Assembly: GCF_021353295.2 (NCBI RefSeq)
Contig: NZ_CP120635.1
Location: 1,530,001 to 1,594,000 of the forward strand
Reading direction: 5' to 3'
DNA length: 64,000 nt
Origin: Pseudodesulfovibrio thermohalotolerans
GTDB taxonomy: Bacteria; Desulfobacterota; Desulfovibrionia; Desulfovibrionales; Desulfovibrionaceae
The notes beneath the pieces were generated by a model. The model did not search any database, had not been told where the DNA came from, and saw nothing but the letters and a program-made list of their open reading frames with translations. Positions 62,554 through 64,000 of the stretch are shown piece by piece. Position numbers and translations under genes: made by a program. How positions within the stretch are numbered: position 1 is the stretch's first letter; each line of letters begins with the position of its first letter.

Positions 62554-62996
62554 GTTTGCATTGCTAATGAAAGGAAGAAGTGGCGATGCGCAACTCTGAA
62601 TAGTTCATCAACGCCGTCAAATCGTCCAAAAAACAGGCCGCCACGGACATTTGGCGGTTCATCGTGAACACGTCCCCATAAAAACAACAAAGAACCCGTC
62701 AGAATGGAAACCATGCCCAATTCTCGAAAAAACCGAAGCGCCCACATTCCTTTTTCATCAGCCACCCAAAAAAATCTAAGTCAGCCTCGAAATCGTCAAT
62801 CCAGTTCCCCCTTCGGGGGAACCACTGTTTTAGAGTGGGGGCGGCGCGGCGGCGGCCCCGGCGGCGCGATTTCGTCCATTTTAGCCGTAATATCTCGATA
62901 TTTCTCGCATTTCACGGCCAAAAAAGTTGCAATCCGATTTTCCGGCGTCGTAGACTCCGAGTGTGGGCGGCAAACAAAAAGGACGCAGGAGTTGAT
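62554..62996. other. gap between origin and sigma-like gene
   Basis: About 440 bases without a supported gene; contains a very GC-rich stretch (62835-62875) and presumably the promoter of the rightward genes. Confidence 0.4.
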
Positions 62997-63698
62997 ATGG
63001 CTGACAAGATCGGAGTGGAACTTGATTGGGGATTGCTCGAGCCGACGATTGCCGTCGCTGTCAGGAGGACAAGGGCGACGATGCTTGAAAAATGCGGATC
63101 AGCGCAGGACGGAGACGAGATCGCCGCAGATTTTATGGAATTCCTCTGGCTTAACCGCCACAAATACGATGCGAAAATTGCCGCGCAGAATACCTGGGCG
63201 GATGCCTTTCTTCGCAACCGGTCCATGCAACTCGTCGATGAATACCGCCGCGACGCAAACCGCTACGTGTCGCTCGACTCGATGTCCGCCGGCGGGGGCG
63301 ATACGGAATACGAGGTTCCGGACGATACCGCAGATACCCACGCCGCCGCCATGGCCTCCGCAGAGATCGAGGCCGCATTGGGCGACATGGTGCGCCGGCT
63401 AAACGGTGATCCCGTCGCCCAGCTTGTCCTCGTCGAACTCGCCGCCCCGTCGCCGGAGGTACGTGCTGCAACATCAGCATACGAGGCGCAACACAGCATC
63501 AGCGTGTCGATGACACCATGCGACGTGATCTGCGCTGTTTACAACCTGCGCCCCTTGATCGTGTCGATCGCCATGGCTCGTGTCCGCGCTGTCTTGTCCG
63601 GCCAGTCACCTGCTTCCGCCAAGTCTTCTTCCTCCGCCAATCTCCGCACCGCCCCGATCACCGTCACCAACCACATGGAGGTCTGCCGTGCCGCATAG
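62997..63698 (+). CDS. sigma-70 region-2-like protein
   Basis: 233 residues. The stretch DEIAADFMEFLWLNRHKYD...NTWADAFLRNRSMQLVDEYRRDANRYVSLDSM follows the pattern of sigma-70 region 2 (2.1 to 2.4: helical LWL-type core, W--AFLRN---D--RR, then VSLDS). The second half could be a region-4 equivalent but has no clear helix-turn-helix, and ends in a Ser/Ala-rich tail. ATG at 62997 follows AGGAG. It could give the element its own promoter recognition; the three shared elements at 58136, 59195 and 60183 are candidate targets. Coupled to the next gene by an 11-base overlap. Confidence 0.6.
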   Translation: MADKIGVELDWGLLEPTIAVAVRRTRATMLEKCGSAQDGDEIAADFMEFLWLNRHKYDAKIAAQNTWADAFLRNRSMQLVDEYRRDANRYVSLDSMSAGGGDTEYEVPDDTADTHAAAMASAEIEAALGDMVRRLNGDPVAQLVLVELAAPSPEVRAATSAYEAQHSISVSMTPCDVICAVYNLRPLIVSIAMARVRAVLSGQSPASAKSSSSANLRTAPITVTNHMEVCRAA

Positions 63699-63978
63699 CT
63701 ACAATCACAATCACAACAACAACCGCCCCGGCTGTTTCGCCTCGGCGATCTGCAACGCCAACAACGCAATCTGCGCACGATGCGCCCATCTCAAGCCGTG
63801 CCGCCGGTCGATGCCGACACCGAAATCGGCTGTCGACGGGTTCGAGGAGCTGGTCATCCCGCTTGGCGGTATCAAGACCGGTCCTGCCGAATATGAGCGG
63901 ATTGCGAAAGCCGACAAGACCGCTTCCGGCCGACGTGGCCAAGAAATCTCGAGTCCGCGCCAGGCTTCGCTTTTCTGA
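63688..63978 (+). CDS. small Cys-rich protein, 96 residues
   Basis: GTG start at 63688 with GGAGG at ideal spacing, inside the end of the sigma-like gene. N-terminal His/Asn-rich run (HSYNHNHNNN) then a cysteine cluster CFASAICNANNAICARCAHLKPC (C-X5-C-X6-C-X2-C-X5-C) that could bind zinc or an Fe-S cluster. The rest is hydrophilic. As partner of a sigma-like protein, an anti-sigma or co-regulator role is conceivable; this is inference. Confidence 0.6.
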   Translation: MPHSYNHNHNNNRPGCFASAICNANNAICARCAHLKPCRRSMPTPKSAVDGFEELVIPLGGIKTGPAEYERIAKADKTASGRRGQEISSPRQASLF

Positions 63979-64000
63979 CCGCCGCCGAATTCCTTGGCGG

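Overview
The window looks like a chromosome segment of a sulfate-reducing Desulfovibrionales bacterium (Desulfovibrio/Pseudodesulfovibrio type), followed by the left part of an integrated mobile element. This is an inference from gene content: an Rnf complex led by a multihaem c-type cytochrome, a spermidine pathway that runs through carboxyspermidine, many two-component genes, and choline-to-betaine genes typical of salt-exposed bacteria. No rRNA or intact tRNA gene is present.

Chromosomal part (1-40056). From the left: serine dehydratase (cut by the window edge) and malate synthase G; two glycosyltransferases; a signalling block of one lone receiver, then sensor kinase, three receivers, a TauE-type permease, a small membrane protein, a second kinase, an NtrC-type activator and a FUSC-type membrane protein, with a good sigma-54 promoter in front of the first kinase. 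The energy block follows: five-haem cytochrome, rnfC-D-G-E-A, and an RnfB fused to a GltD-like flavoprotein. Next is a unit with an FNT channel, a 45-residue membrane protein, a molybdopterin oxidoreductase and a four-cluster ferredoxin subunit. The polyamine operon (speA, carboxyspermidine dehydrogenase, nspC, speB) makes spermidine from arginine. purT follows, then the choline operon (GntR/FadR-type regulator, betA, betB, betaine/choline-binding protein), with a FadR-type operator upstream of the regulator.

Mosaic part (40600-49900). A decayed tyrosine integrase is broken by an IS4-type element whose transposase has a premature stop. A cobalamin riboswitch precedes metE. An IS3-type element with the usual A-run frameshift follows, then small unknown genes and a low-GC RloA/RloB pair, a probable defence module.

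Integrated element (49900 to beyond 64000). It starts at a 45-bp copy of the 3' half of tRNA-Pro(CGG), followed by an integrase of the same family as the decayed one and an excisionase-like protein. About fifteen small, mostly unknown genes follow, nearly all leftward, separated by short GC-rich hairpin terminators. On its right side are a replication initiator with four 19-bp iterons in front of it, a sigma-70-region-2-like protein on the opposite strand, and an unusual Asp/Ser/Cys-rich membrane-anchored protein. Three leftward genes share the same upstream element (TTTTGCAAGAG, 13 variable bases, GGCGAATAAG). The most interesting hypothesis is an integrative element with a plasmid-type replicon that has its own sigma-like factor and a small promoter regulon. 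No phage structural genes are visible within the window.
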